In this document: in pieces, positions 1 to 6,365 of the stretch
How the letters are laid out: the number at the start of each line of letters is the position of its first letter
Numbering within the stretch: the first letter of the stretch is position 1
DNA from: CAYPHJ01 sp964410485
GTDB taxonomy: Bacteria > Desulfobacterota > Binatia > UBA9968
DNA: 14,244 nt
NCBI GenBank assembly: GCA_964410485.1
Contig: CAYPHJ010000112.1
Location: forward strand, 1-14,244
Reading direction: 5' to 3'
The notes under the pieces: model-generated
Database searches by the model: none
Seen by the model: the letters and a program-made list of their open reading frames with translations, nothing else
What the model was told of the DNA's origin: nothing
Program-made: the position numbers and the translations under genes

Positions 1-1895
1 TTGCGACGGCGAACGTCGCCGATTCTTACCGTTGTTCCTTCGCGGTCGAAGTATTCCAAAAGCGGGATGGTGTACTTGCGGCTGGAGCCGATACAGTCAC
101 GAAACGCTGCTGCGGTGATTTCGCCTTTCTCCACCAGGTAGTTGTTTAGCGTCGCACGGACCTGTGCCACGGAGCTGGAGAGAAAATAGAAATCGGAGGT
201 CACGCGAACCACAGAACCCTCGCGCTCGAGCAATCGAAGAACTTCAGACAGCTTGGCGCGAGTGACGCCCAACTGCTTTTCCAGTTCCTTCAAGTCCGGT
301 GGTGACAGAGGTTGGACGCCAAGAATTTCTTTGATGCGCCCCATCAGCGACTTTTCCTGTATTCCAAGCTGCACCCGATGCTGCGGTAGTCGCAGGAGAT
401 TTTCTTCCTTAACCACAGCTTTTTCTTGGACAAAAATGTCCACCAACGTGCGAAACATCTTTTGAGAGACAGCTTGAGTGAGCTTCGCGCGCAGTTCCTC
501 CATGTCCATGCCGGGGAGCAATGGGTGGCTTGCGTGGAACTGGCCGAGCCTGTCGCAGATGGACTCCTTCATTCGGCGCCATTTCTCCTCGGTGGTATAC
601 AGGCGTTCGCCTTCCGCGCTGAGTACGCGCAGATCCTTCATCTTGTCGAGTTTTTGCCGCGCTTCGGGTTCAGTTAAGTTAAGGAATTGATAAATCGATT
701 CGAGGGGGAGGGCAAAAGCGTCATTCTCATTCAGAAACGTTGCCGTGAGCTCAGCAACGTCGCCGGTGTGAAGTGATTCCAAGCGGCTCAAGAGGTCCGC
801 TTCTCGTTTCTTATGTCTCTTGGCCCACGGATGAATCACAACTCCGCCACCCAGCGTGCGCTGGGCCGTTTCATCCCTTACGATGAAATGGTCGCCACGC
901 AAAACGAGCAGCGGCTCGGATAGCATGATCTGACAATAAGAGGACTGCTTCGGCTGAATGGTGCCCGCGGCCCCGAGTACAATAACCTTTCCCAGTCGTT
1001 CTGCGGCCCCGAGATGGATGCGCACGCGTTGATGATTCTTGATACCCTTCCCGGCTGCCGGCCTCACCTCGAGAAATGCGTCAAAGCGGGTTGTCGTCGA
1101 TGTGAGCTTCTCGTGGCAAATCACATGCCCACGCTCGACGGCCGCCCGGTCGCTCCCCGTTAGGTTCAGCGCAACCCGCTGCCCCCAACCGGCGTTCTCG
1201 ACTGGTTTGCCGTGCACTTGCAAGCTGCGCACACGGAAAATTTGGTCTCCCGGCAAGCAGCGCACTCGGTCGCCGGTCTTAATCTCGCCGCTCAATGCCG
1301 TGCCGGTCACGACGACACCATGGCCTTGGAGGATGAAAGCTCTGTCAACAGGGATGCGAAAATAGCCGGGCGGGACAGGCTTGTTGTATTGCTTCAGGGC
1401 CTGCACAATCGCAGCGTGAAGTTCGGGCAAGCCCTGTCCAGTGACGGTGGACACCGCGACGATCGGAGCATTTTCCAGCCGTGTGCCGAGCGTGATGATC
1501 TTTATTTCCTCCTCAACTTCCGCGATTCGCCCAGGCGGTACCAGGTCCGCCTTGGTGATAACAAAAATAGCTGCCGTAACGCCTAGCAGGTGGACAATGT
1601 CCAGGTGCTCTTCGGTTTGTGGCATCACCCCGTCGTCCGCGGCCACCGTAAAGAGCACGAGATCGATGCCGTGAGCGCCGGCGAGCATGTTTTTTATAAA
1701 GCGCTCATGACCGGGCACGTCGACGATGCCGAGCGAAACTCCGTCGGGAAGATCCAGATGGGCAAAACCCAGGTCTATGGAGATACCGCGCTCTTTTTCC
1801 TCTTTTAACCGGTCCGTATCCTGGCCGGTCAACGCCTTGATCAGGCTGGTCTTGCCATGATCGATGTGTCCCGCGGTGCCAATGATGTAAGGCAT
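1..1895 (-). CDS. selB: Selenocysteine-specific translation elongation factor SelB (3' end cut by window edge)
   Basis: This is the GTPase that carries Sec-tRNA(Sec) to the ribosome and places it at UGA codons marked by a SECIS hairpin; it acts in the cytoplasm. I translated the frame by hand from the ATG at 1895-1893, and it starts MPYIIGTAGHIDHGKTSLIK. The P-loop is GHIDHGKT (residues 9-16). An EEKERGISIDLGFA switch I stretch follows, then VDVPGHERF (G3, from about residue 58) and ITKADLV (G4, NKxD type). The C-terminal half has the charged winged-helix character of SelB and reaches PLLEYFDREGTTVRIGD at the edge, close to the usual SelB end, so only a few residues are probably missing from about 631. 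It lies downstream of selA on the same strand, after a gap of about 370 bases. The G motifs and the selA neighbour separate it from EF-Tu and other GTPases. Confidence 0.95.
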   Translation of the reverse strand, partial: MPYIIGTAGHIDHGKTSLIKALTGQDTDRLKEEKERGISIDLGFAHLDLPDGVSLGIVDVPGHERFIKNMLAGAHGIDLVLFTVAADDGVMPQTEEHLDIVHLLGVTAAIFVITKADLVPPGRIAEVEEEIKIITLGTRLENAPIVAVSTVTGQGLPELHAAIVQALKQYNKPVPPGYFRIPVDRAFILQGHGVVVTGTALSGEIKTGDRVRCLPGDQIFRVRSLQVHGKPVENAGWGQRVALNLTGSDRAAVERGHVICHEKLTSTTTRFDAFLEVRPAAGKGIKNHQRVRIHLGAAERLGKVIVLGAAGTIQPKQSSYCQIMLSEPLLVLRGDHFIVRDETAQRTLGGGVVIHPWAKRHKKREADLLSRLESLHTGDVAELTATFLNENDAFALPLESIYQFLNLTEPEARQKLDKMKDLRVLSAEGERLYTTEEKWRRMKESICDRLGQFHASHPLLPGMDMEELRAKLTQAVSQKMFRTLVDIFVQEKAVVKEENLLRLPQHRVQLGIQEKSLMGRIKEILGVQPLSPPDLKELEKQLGVTRAKLSEVLRLLEREGSVVRVTSDFYFLSSSVAQVRATLNNYLVEKGEITAAAFRDCIGSSRKYTIPLLEYFDREGTTVRIGDVRRR

Positions 1896-2267
1896 TGTCT
1901 GGATTGGCAGCCTTTATTCGAGTGCGTAAACCGCGATCAGCGCAGATTAAGGGGTCATCGCGCCAAGAGCGCCAAGACCGCAAAGCAAACTGCTTCAGTT
2001 CGATTCTTTCTTGGCGGCCTTTGCGTCTCTTATGAAACTGTGACTACACATAAATCCCCCCGTCCTGCGGCCGGCCCCCTTTGCTAAAGGGGGCTATGGG
2101 GGATTTATCGGTGTTGATCCGAACCACTGCGGGCTCATTTTTATCCGCTGTGTTGTACCTTGGTACATGAATTACTTTGCGTGAGTTATTCCGATTGTGC
2201 ACACACGACGTTCTCGCTCTTCCATTCGTTTCGGTTTCGGATTTGGCGCTTCGAGTTTGTTATTTCT
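1896..2267. other. selA-selB intergenic spacer, rich in repeat-like sequence
   Basis: This stretch of about 370 bases has no convincing gene. It holds a nested palindrome (2050-2108, listed separately). Short CGCCAAGA/GCAAAG blocks at 1961-1985 recur in the opposite orientation (TTCTTGGCG, CTTTGCG) at 2008-2025. A block near 2216-2265 (TTTCGGATTTGGCGCTTCGAG and flanks) resembles repeats I remember from intergenic regions of many environmental genomes; that resemblance is recall, not a search. I looked for a tRNA(Sec) cloverleaf and found none. The spacing is unusually large for a selA-selB pair. Confidence 0.5.
2050..2108. repeat. Nested palindromic intergenic repeat (REP/MITE-like)
   Basis: The outer arms are perfect 11-bp inverted repeats, ATAAATCCCCC at 2050-2060 and GGGGGATTTAT at 2098-2108. 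Inside them lies a second perfect 9-bp stem, GCCCCCTTT (2074-2082) and AAAGGGGGC (2086-2094), around a 3-base loop. The nested form fits a mobile palindromic repeat better than a terminator. It lies in the selA-selB spacer and could fold in a joint transcript. Confidence 0.75.
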
Positions 2268-3668
2268 TCACGTCCCTTTGCGCGTAAAGTTCGGAATGAG
2301 ATCGTTAGGATCAAAAATCGTTTTGAGATCCAGCAGAAAACAGTCGTCCTTGATGCGGCCGATGATGGCGGGGTTGGCGGCGCGAAACCTCTCCGCAATG
2401 CGAGTCGCGCCGAGGCTTTCGTGTTCAATGGCAACGGCCACAGTGGGCAGCTCCTCGGTAGGCAGAGCGCCGCTGCCGATTTGAGAAGTCGAGTCCTTCA
2501 GCACGACGCGAAATTCCTTCCCCAGCGTGGCCCGAAGCTCGGGCAAAATGGTTTCCCCTAGTTGCCGCAGCTCCTCAATAGACCGGGTGAATGCCCGCAG
2601 GGTAGGAATTGCCCGAATGATATCGGGCGACTGCCGGTAGAGCCGAAGTGTGGCTTCCATTGCAGCCAACGTAAGCTTGCCACAGCGAAGCGCGCGCTGC
2701 AGATGGTTCTTGTTCATTTGACCGATGATGGTTTTCTTGCCCACCATTAAACCCGCCTGTGGGCCGCCAAGTATTTTGTCACCGCTGAAGGTCACCACAT
2801 CGGCTCCCGCTCGCACACGCTCTGCGACGACCGGCTCCTTGGGCAAGCCGTAGCGGCTCAGGTCGACAAACGCGCCGCTGCCAAGGTCTTCCATGACCGC
2901 AAGCCGATGTTTCTTTCCAATGGCAACGAGTTGTTCCAGAATGACCTCGGCAGAAAATCCGACGATTCGGTAGTTACTGGTGTGCACCTTGAGGAGGAGC
3001 GCTGTTTTTTCATTAATGGCCCGTTCATAGTCTTCCGGGTGGGTCCGGTTTGTGCTTCCGACTTCCCTTAGAATCGCGCCGCTTTTCGCCATGATCTCGG
3101 GGATACGAAATGAGCCGCCGATCTCAATCAATTCTCCACGTGAGACAATAACTTCTTTGCCCTCGGCAAGCGTGTTCAAGCCCAACAGCACGGCCGCAGC
3201 GTTGTTATTGACTACGGTGGCGGCTTCCGCGCCCGTCAGTTCAATCAAGAGCTTTTCGATCGTCTTCTCCCTGCGGCCGCGTTTTCCGGCTGCAAGGTCG
3301 TACTCGAGATTGACCGGTTGGGCGCCGACCGCTAAAACCGCGTCGATGGCGGCCGGCGCCAGGAGCGCGCGCCCAAGATTCGTGTGCAGAATCGTGCCGC
3401 TGGCATTAATTATCCGAACCAGCCCCGGTTGGCTCTCTGCGGCTATTTGCTGTGCGACCCGGCCGAGCACCCCCTCCTCATCAAGGGACGCCGGTGAGGA
3501 TTGTTGGCCTCGTTTTATTTCAGCGCGCAGCTCCTCAATGACATCGCGGCATTTCTGAGCGACGTAATCGCGGTTATAGCGGATCAGCAGGGCCTCGCAG
3601 CGGGCGTGCTTCAAGAGCTTATCGATAGATGGCAGCTCACGGAGCCTGATGGCGGCCTGTTCGAGCAT
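2268..3668 (-). CDS. selA: L-seryl-tRNA(Sec) selenium transferase SelA
   Basis: This PLP enzyme converts Ser-tRNA(Sec) to Sec-tRNA(Sec) with selenophosphate. The N-terminal tRNA-binding part (LRELPSIDKLL) is followed by INASGTILHTNLGRALL, then VNNNAAAVLLGLNTLAEGKE and VSRGELIEIGGSFRIP. The PLP-lysine motif is FSGDKILGGPQAG; the lysine is residue 298 from the ATG start used here. The end region (SQIGSGALPTEELPT, IGRIKDDCFLLDL) is also typical. With the ATG at 3668 the protein is 466 residues, a normal SelA length. The frame stays open to a GTG at 3725, which would add 19 residues. Neither start has a clear Shine-Dalgarno, and I chose the ATG because homologues begin close to the LPSIDKLL helix. 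It is divergent from the Bug-family gene at 3794 and upstream of selB. Confidence 0.96.
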   Translation of the reverse strand: MLEQAAIRLRELPSIDKLLKHARCEALLIRYNRDYVAQKCRDVIEELRAEIKRGQQSSPASLDEEGVLGRVAQQIAAESQPGLVRIINASGTILHTNLGRALLAPAAIDAVLAVGAQPVNLEYDLAAGKRGRREKTIEKLLIELTGAEAATVVNNNAAAVLLGLNTLAEGKEVIVSRGELIEIGGSFRIPEIMAKSGAILREVGSTNRTHPEDYERAINEKTALLLKVHTSNYRIVGFSAEVILEQLVAIGKKHRLAVMEDLGSGAFVDLSRYGLPKEPVVAERVRAGADVVTFSGDKILGGPQAGLMVGKKTIIGQMNKNHLQRALRCGKLTLAAMEATLRLYRQSPDIIRAIPTLRAFTRSIEELRQLGETILPELRATLGKEFRVVLKDSTSQIGSGALPTEELPTVAVAIEHESLGATRIAERFRAANPAIIGRIKDDCFLLDLKTIFDPNDLIPNFTRKGT

Positions 3669-3715
3669 GGGAGAAAAAGGTTTGCATATGGGATGGGTAA
3701 TTTCAACCGCAAGCC

Positions 3716-3743
3716 TTGACAGCACGCGCTCAGGTTGGATAGG
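3716..3743 (+). promoter_or_regulatory. Possible sigma-70 promoter for the Bug-family gene
   Basis: TTGACA at 3716-3721 is a perfect -35 hexamer. After 16 bases comes GATAGG (3738-3743), a weak -10 with three matches. This would start transcription near 3750, some 45 bases before the ATG at 3794. It lies in the divergent selA/Bug intergenic region. The -10 is poor, so the call is tentative. Confidence 0.25.
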
Positions 3744-3793
3744 CTCCGACCCGCGATCGGTCGGTTGACATACATTGACCTGAAGGAGGGGTT

Positions 3794-4804
3794 ATGAAAT
3801 CGAGATGGATTCCAAGCGTTTTAATTGCGCTCTCACTCGTTTTTTCCGTGGTCACTTCGGCGTGGGCACAAGCAAATTTTTATGAGCGGAAGACGGTCGC
3901 CATTATTATTGGCGCGAAAGGCGGCAGCTTGACCATTGCGGCGCAAATCGTTGCACGGCACCTCGGCAAACACATCCCCGGTAGACCCACTGTGATTTTG
4001 CAGAACATGCCGGGCGCAGCCCATCTTTTGGCGACAAATCACGTCTACAACGCAGCAAAGCCGGACGGTTTGACGATCCTGGCGGCCAATCCGAGCGTCA
4101 GCATCGGGCAGCTCGCCAAGGTCGAGCAGGCTCGCTTCGACGTGCGGAAGTTTCAGTGGCTCGGATCAACGGGTGCGGATGGCGTGGCCTTCGCCATTCG
4201 TGCAGACTTGCCTTACAAGACTTTTCAAGATTGGCAGAAGTCGGGAGAGGAGCTGATTGCGGGGACGACGGGGCCGGGATCGAACGCTCATGATTTCCCG
4301 CTTCTTCTCAAGGAATTTGCCGGAGCCAAGTTGAGGCTGGTATCGGGCTATTCAGCCAACAGTGAGATCTTGGCGGCTGTCCAGCGCAAAGAAGTCGACG
4401 CATGGTCGGCACTGGCCACCACGGTCAAACTCGCCGTCGAACAAGGCGCGGTGCGACCGCTGGTGCGCGGCCGGGTCGCCATGCCGGGATTCGAGAATTT
4501 ACCCGTCGATGAGGATCTGGCGACGAGCAAGCTCGGCAAGGCACTGATGGCCATCCGCGGTATACCCCTGTCCATTGGCAGGGCCTTTGCCGTGGCGCCG
4601 GGAACGCCTGCCGATCGTGTCGCGATTTTGCGTGACGCACTGGCAAAGGTCGTGCAAGATCCGCAATTCTTGGCCGACTCAGAAAAGGCAAAAATTCACA
4701 TGCATCACATTTCCGCAGAACAGGTGACGAAAGATTTTGCCGCTTTGTTGAACCAGCCGCCGGACGTTCTAAGGGAGATGGGAAAATATATCAAGGTGGA
4801 TTAA
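3794..4804 (+). CDS. Bug/TctC-family periplasmic substrate-binding protein (orphan, variant ligand motif)
   Basis: This 336-residue secreted protein resembles the binding component of tripartite tricarboxylate transporters, a family that typically binds small carboxylates in the periplasm. A signal peptide spans residues 1-25 (hydrophobic VLIALSLVFSVV, cleavage after AWA). Family landmarks are FYERKTVAIIIGAKGG, the Bug-type stretch LPGxP...NMPGA around residues 61-76, PDGLTILAANPS, and a C-terminal VAPGTPADRVAILRDALAKV helix. A strong Shine-Dalgarno (AAGGAGG, 3783-3789) supports the start. No TctA or TctB gene is nearby, as is common for Bug proteins. Where the second copy at 12343 has GGSYDLHSR, this one has GGSLTIAAQ, so the usual Asp and Arg of the ligand loop are absent. 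The ligand is unknown. Confidence 0.88.
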   Translation: MKSRWIPSVLIALSLVFSVVTSAWAQANFYERKTVAIIIGAKGGSLTIAAQIVARHLGKHIPGRPTVILQNMPGAAHLLATNHVYNAAKPDGLTILAANPSVSIGQLAKVEQARFDVRKFQWLGSTGADGVAFAIRADLPYKTFQDWQKSGEELIAGTTGPGSNAHDFPLLLKEFAGAKLRLVSGYSANSEILAAVQRKEVDAWSALATTVKLAVEQGAVRPLVRGRVAMPGFENLPVDEDLATSKLGKALMAIRGIPLSIGRAFAVAPGTPADRVAILRDALAKVVQDPQFLADSEKAKIHMHHISAEQVTKDFAALLNQPPDVLREMGKYIKVD

Positions 4805-4809
4805 TTCAA

Positions 4810-4887
4810 CCCTCACCCCTTCCCCTCTCCCAGAGGGCGAGGGAATTAAAGCCTTCTCCCGCTGGGAGGAGAGGTTGTGGGTGAGGG
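4810..4887. repeat. Imperfect inverted repeat, CCCTCACCC...GGGTGAGGG
   Basis: A pyrimidine-rich arm (CCCTCACCCCTTCCCCTCTCCC, from 4810) faces a purine-rich arm ending in GGGAGGAGAGGTTGTGGGTGAGGG at 4887. The outer nine bases pair perfectly and the inner parts pair partly. It lies between the convergent Bug gene (stop 4804) and the ligA-like gene (stop 4896), so its transcript could help end transcription in both directions. It has no T tract and looks more like a dispersed intergenic repeat than a standard terminator. Confidence 0.65.
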
Positions 4888-4895
4888 CGAAGACC

Positions 4896-5213
4896 TCAGG
4901 ATTTGATGAAATATTGCATCGGCATCTTACCCTGCTCAAAGCGCGGATCGTATGGCATGCCTTCGCGAATCCGCTCCAGATAATTCTCGCGGTTTACTCC
5001 GAACAGCTCATAGCGGGAAAGATGGTTGAGGAGGAACGTGTGCACGCCCATCTGGTAGAGCTTGCCGACGGCTCCTGAGGTCAACGCGTTTACTTCTTCT
5101 TCAGTCAGGCGGAACTGTTTCAGTACGCTCTCCGGATGTTCCTTCATCCGTTTGCGAAAATCGGCATCGTTGTCGGTCATGTAGAGAAGCTTGTTGACCT
5201 GATAAATGCTCAT
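4896..5213 (-). CDS. LigA-like small (alpha) subunit of a class III extradiol dioxygenase
   Basis: This 105-residue, mostly helical protein matches the alpha subunit of protocatechuate 4,5-dioxygenase-type enzymes, which caps the active site of the LigB subunit. Recognisable parts are YQVNKLLYMTDNDADFRKRM near the start, the LTEEEVNALTSGAVGKLYQMGVH region (about residues 36-58) and HLSRYELFGVNRENYLERIR (about 64-84). It is shorter than Sphingobium LigA (about 139 residues) and lacks extra N-terminal sequence. It begins 13 bases after the ligB-like stop, with only a weak GGGTG as ribosome binding site, so translation is probably coupled. In classical lig operons ligA comes before ligB; here the order is reversed. 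The exact substrate cannot be told. Confidence 0.88.
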   Translation of the reverse strand: MSIYQVNKLLYMTDNDADFRKRMKEHPESVLKQFRLTEEEVNALTSGAVGKLYQMGVHTFLLNHLSRYELFGVNRENYLERIREGMPYDPRFEQGKMPMQYFIKS

Positions 5214-5226
5214 TGTTCACCCGAGT

Positions 5227-6030
5227 TCACTCGAATTTCCAGACGGCGTACCCTGAGCCTTCGTCATTCTCGAGAAACAAAGGCCGAGTCCTGCCGACCG
5301 CTCCACTTACGGTAATCCAGTTTAACAGCTCGCCGCTGTTATTCCCTGCAGCGTTGATCCGCTCTTCAGTGGCGCGGCGGGCGAGTGCCTGATATCGACC
5401 CCGGAGCAGCAGCCCGGAGACTGTTTCCATCCACTCCGTATCCGTCCATCCTCTCAGCGGCCCCCCGACGTCCATCGCAAAACAGCCGCTGGCGATCAGA
5501 GCGACGCGCTCTTTGCCGTCCCAGGCATCGATAAAGCGACGCACCATGCGCCCCAACGCAAAACAGCGCGTTGCGAGAGGCAAAGGGGAGGCGAATCCGT
5601 TCGTATAGATCGGAATGACCGGCAGCTCCATCGAAGGATTAAGAAAATGAAGTGGCACCATCAATGAGTGATCGGGACGTAACTCGTGGGCCGCGGCCAG
5701 ATCAAATTTGTCATTCATTCCATAGCGCAGAAGAGCCTTGGCCATGGGAACGTGAACGCGCAGCGTGTACCGCGGCATGGGACACCAGGTTTCCTGCGGC
5801 CCTTCGGCCTCCTCCGCCATTCCGATGCAAAACGACGGCAAGTTGTTGTAAAAGAAATTTACGAAATGATCGCTGTCCACTTCGATGATCACGTCAGGTC
5901 CGGCCTTTTCCACTTGTTCGCGAACCTGCTTCATCAGTGCCTCCCCCCTCATTTTTCCCGGAGACTGGCCCATCTCGTAAATGAGTCGAGGCGGGTGCGG
6001 AACACCGGCAACTAAAACCAGTTTAGCCAT
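5227..6030 (-). CDS. LigB-like catalytic subunit of a class III extradiol dioxygenase, catalytic His replaced
   Basis: This 267-residue protein belongs to the LigB fold (Fe(II) extradiol ring-cleavage enzymes and relatives). From comparison with remembered Sphingobium LigB, the metal ligands are kept: His12 (VAGVPHPPR), His55 (DSDHFVNFF) and Glu234 (NNSGELLNW). The active-site His of LigB DHGCTVPL is kept as His121 (RPDHSLMVPL). However, the GTGGMSHQL motif holding catalytic His195 of LigB reads ASGCFAMDVGG here, which puts Met186 in place of the His. A strong ribosome binding site (GGAGGAAG) lies upstream of the ATG at 6030. The reading frame is intact, so this is not decay by frameshift. 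It is followed directly by the small-subunit gene. It may be a dioxygenase with altered chemistry, or a LigB-fold protein of another function. Confidence 0.87.
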   Translation of the reverse strand: MAKLVLVAGVPHPPRLIYEMGQSPGKMRGEALMKQVREQVEKAGPDVIIEVDSDHFVNFFYNNLPSFCIGMAEEAEGPQETWCPMPRYTLRVHVPMAKALLRYGMNDKFDLAAAHELRPDHSLMVPLHFLNPSMELPVIPIYTNGFASPLPLATRCFALGRMVRRFIDAWDGKERVALIASGCFAMDVGGPLRGWTDTEWMETVSGLLLRGRYQALARRATEERINAAGNNSGELLNWITVSGAVGRTRPLFLENDEGSGYAVWKFE

Positions 6031-6059
6031 TCAACTCTTCCTCCGTGAGTTTCGAACCT

Positions 6060-6087
6060 CTTAGCATTCCGAGAGAACTCGCGTCAA
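6060..6087 (-). promoter_or_regulatory. Possible promoter for the ligB-ligA-like pair
   Basis: On the minus strand TTGACG (6087-6082) lies 16 bases before GCTAAG (6065-6060). The -35 matches five of six bases and the -10 only three. The predicted start would lie about 25 bases upstream of the ligB-like ATG. It is tentative. Confidence 0.2.
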
Positions 6088-6124
6088 TGACAGGCGAAGA
6101 AACCGGGAGTTAAAGTTTTTGCCT

Positions 6125-6162
6125 TGTGACACTCTATTGACACCGATTGGCGACGTGTCACA
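6125..6162. promoter_or_regulatory. Inverted repeat TGTGACAC-N22-GTGTCACA, possible operator
   Basis: Perfect 8-bp arms lie at 6125-6132 and 6155-6162, about 30 bp centre to centre, roughly three helical turns. They lie in the divergent spacer between the ligB-like gene (start 6030) and the Flp-like gene (start 6366). The spacer between the arms contains TTGACAC, so GACAC occurs three times counting both strands. The arrangement suits a dimeric or looping regulator of either gene. No matching regulator gene lies in the window. Confidence 0.4.
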
Positions 6163-6236
6163 GGAGTTCGCGCATTTTCTCCCCGATACCTTGCGGACAA
6201 TTAAGCACTATTTCGCTTCCAGGGCGCCAGTAGGGT

Positions 6237-6268
6237 CCGAAAAGCCCGAAACGTAAGGGTATTTTCGG
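6237..6268 (+). other. Hairpin in the leader region of the Flp/Gly-Ser gene
   Basis: CCGAAAA (6237-6243) pairs with TTTTCGG (6262-6268). After a small bulge, CCC (6245-6247) pairs with GGG (6257-6259) around a 9-base loop. It lies about 100 bases upstream of the ATG at 6366. I compared it from memory with the c-di-GMP (GEMM) riboswitch, which sometimes precedes pilus genes, and it does not fit that consensus. The rest of the 335-base spacer 6031-6365 shows no gene. Confidence 0.4.
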
Positions 6269-6365
6269 CGATGCCTGAGTGGTTCTTGTCTTCGGCAACA
6301 ACATCTGGAGTGGCACATAAATTGCCCTTTGCGTGGCTATCTCTCTTTCTAGGTTGGGGCTAATC

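Noticed and set aside
1986..2012. TTCGATTC resembling a tRNA T-loop in the selA-selB spacer (possible selC)
   Set aside because: The flanking bases do not pair as a T-stem, and no acceptor or anticodon arms are found.
3765..3770. TTGACA just ahead of the Bug gene
   Set aside because: A -10 at normal distance would fall inside or past the ribosome binding site and start codon, so it cannot serve that gene as a standard promoter.
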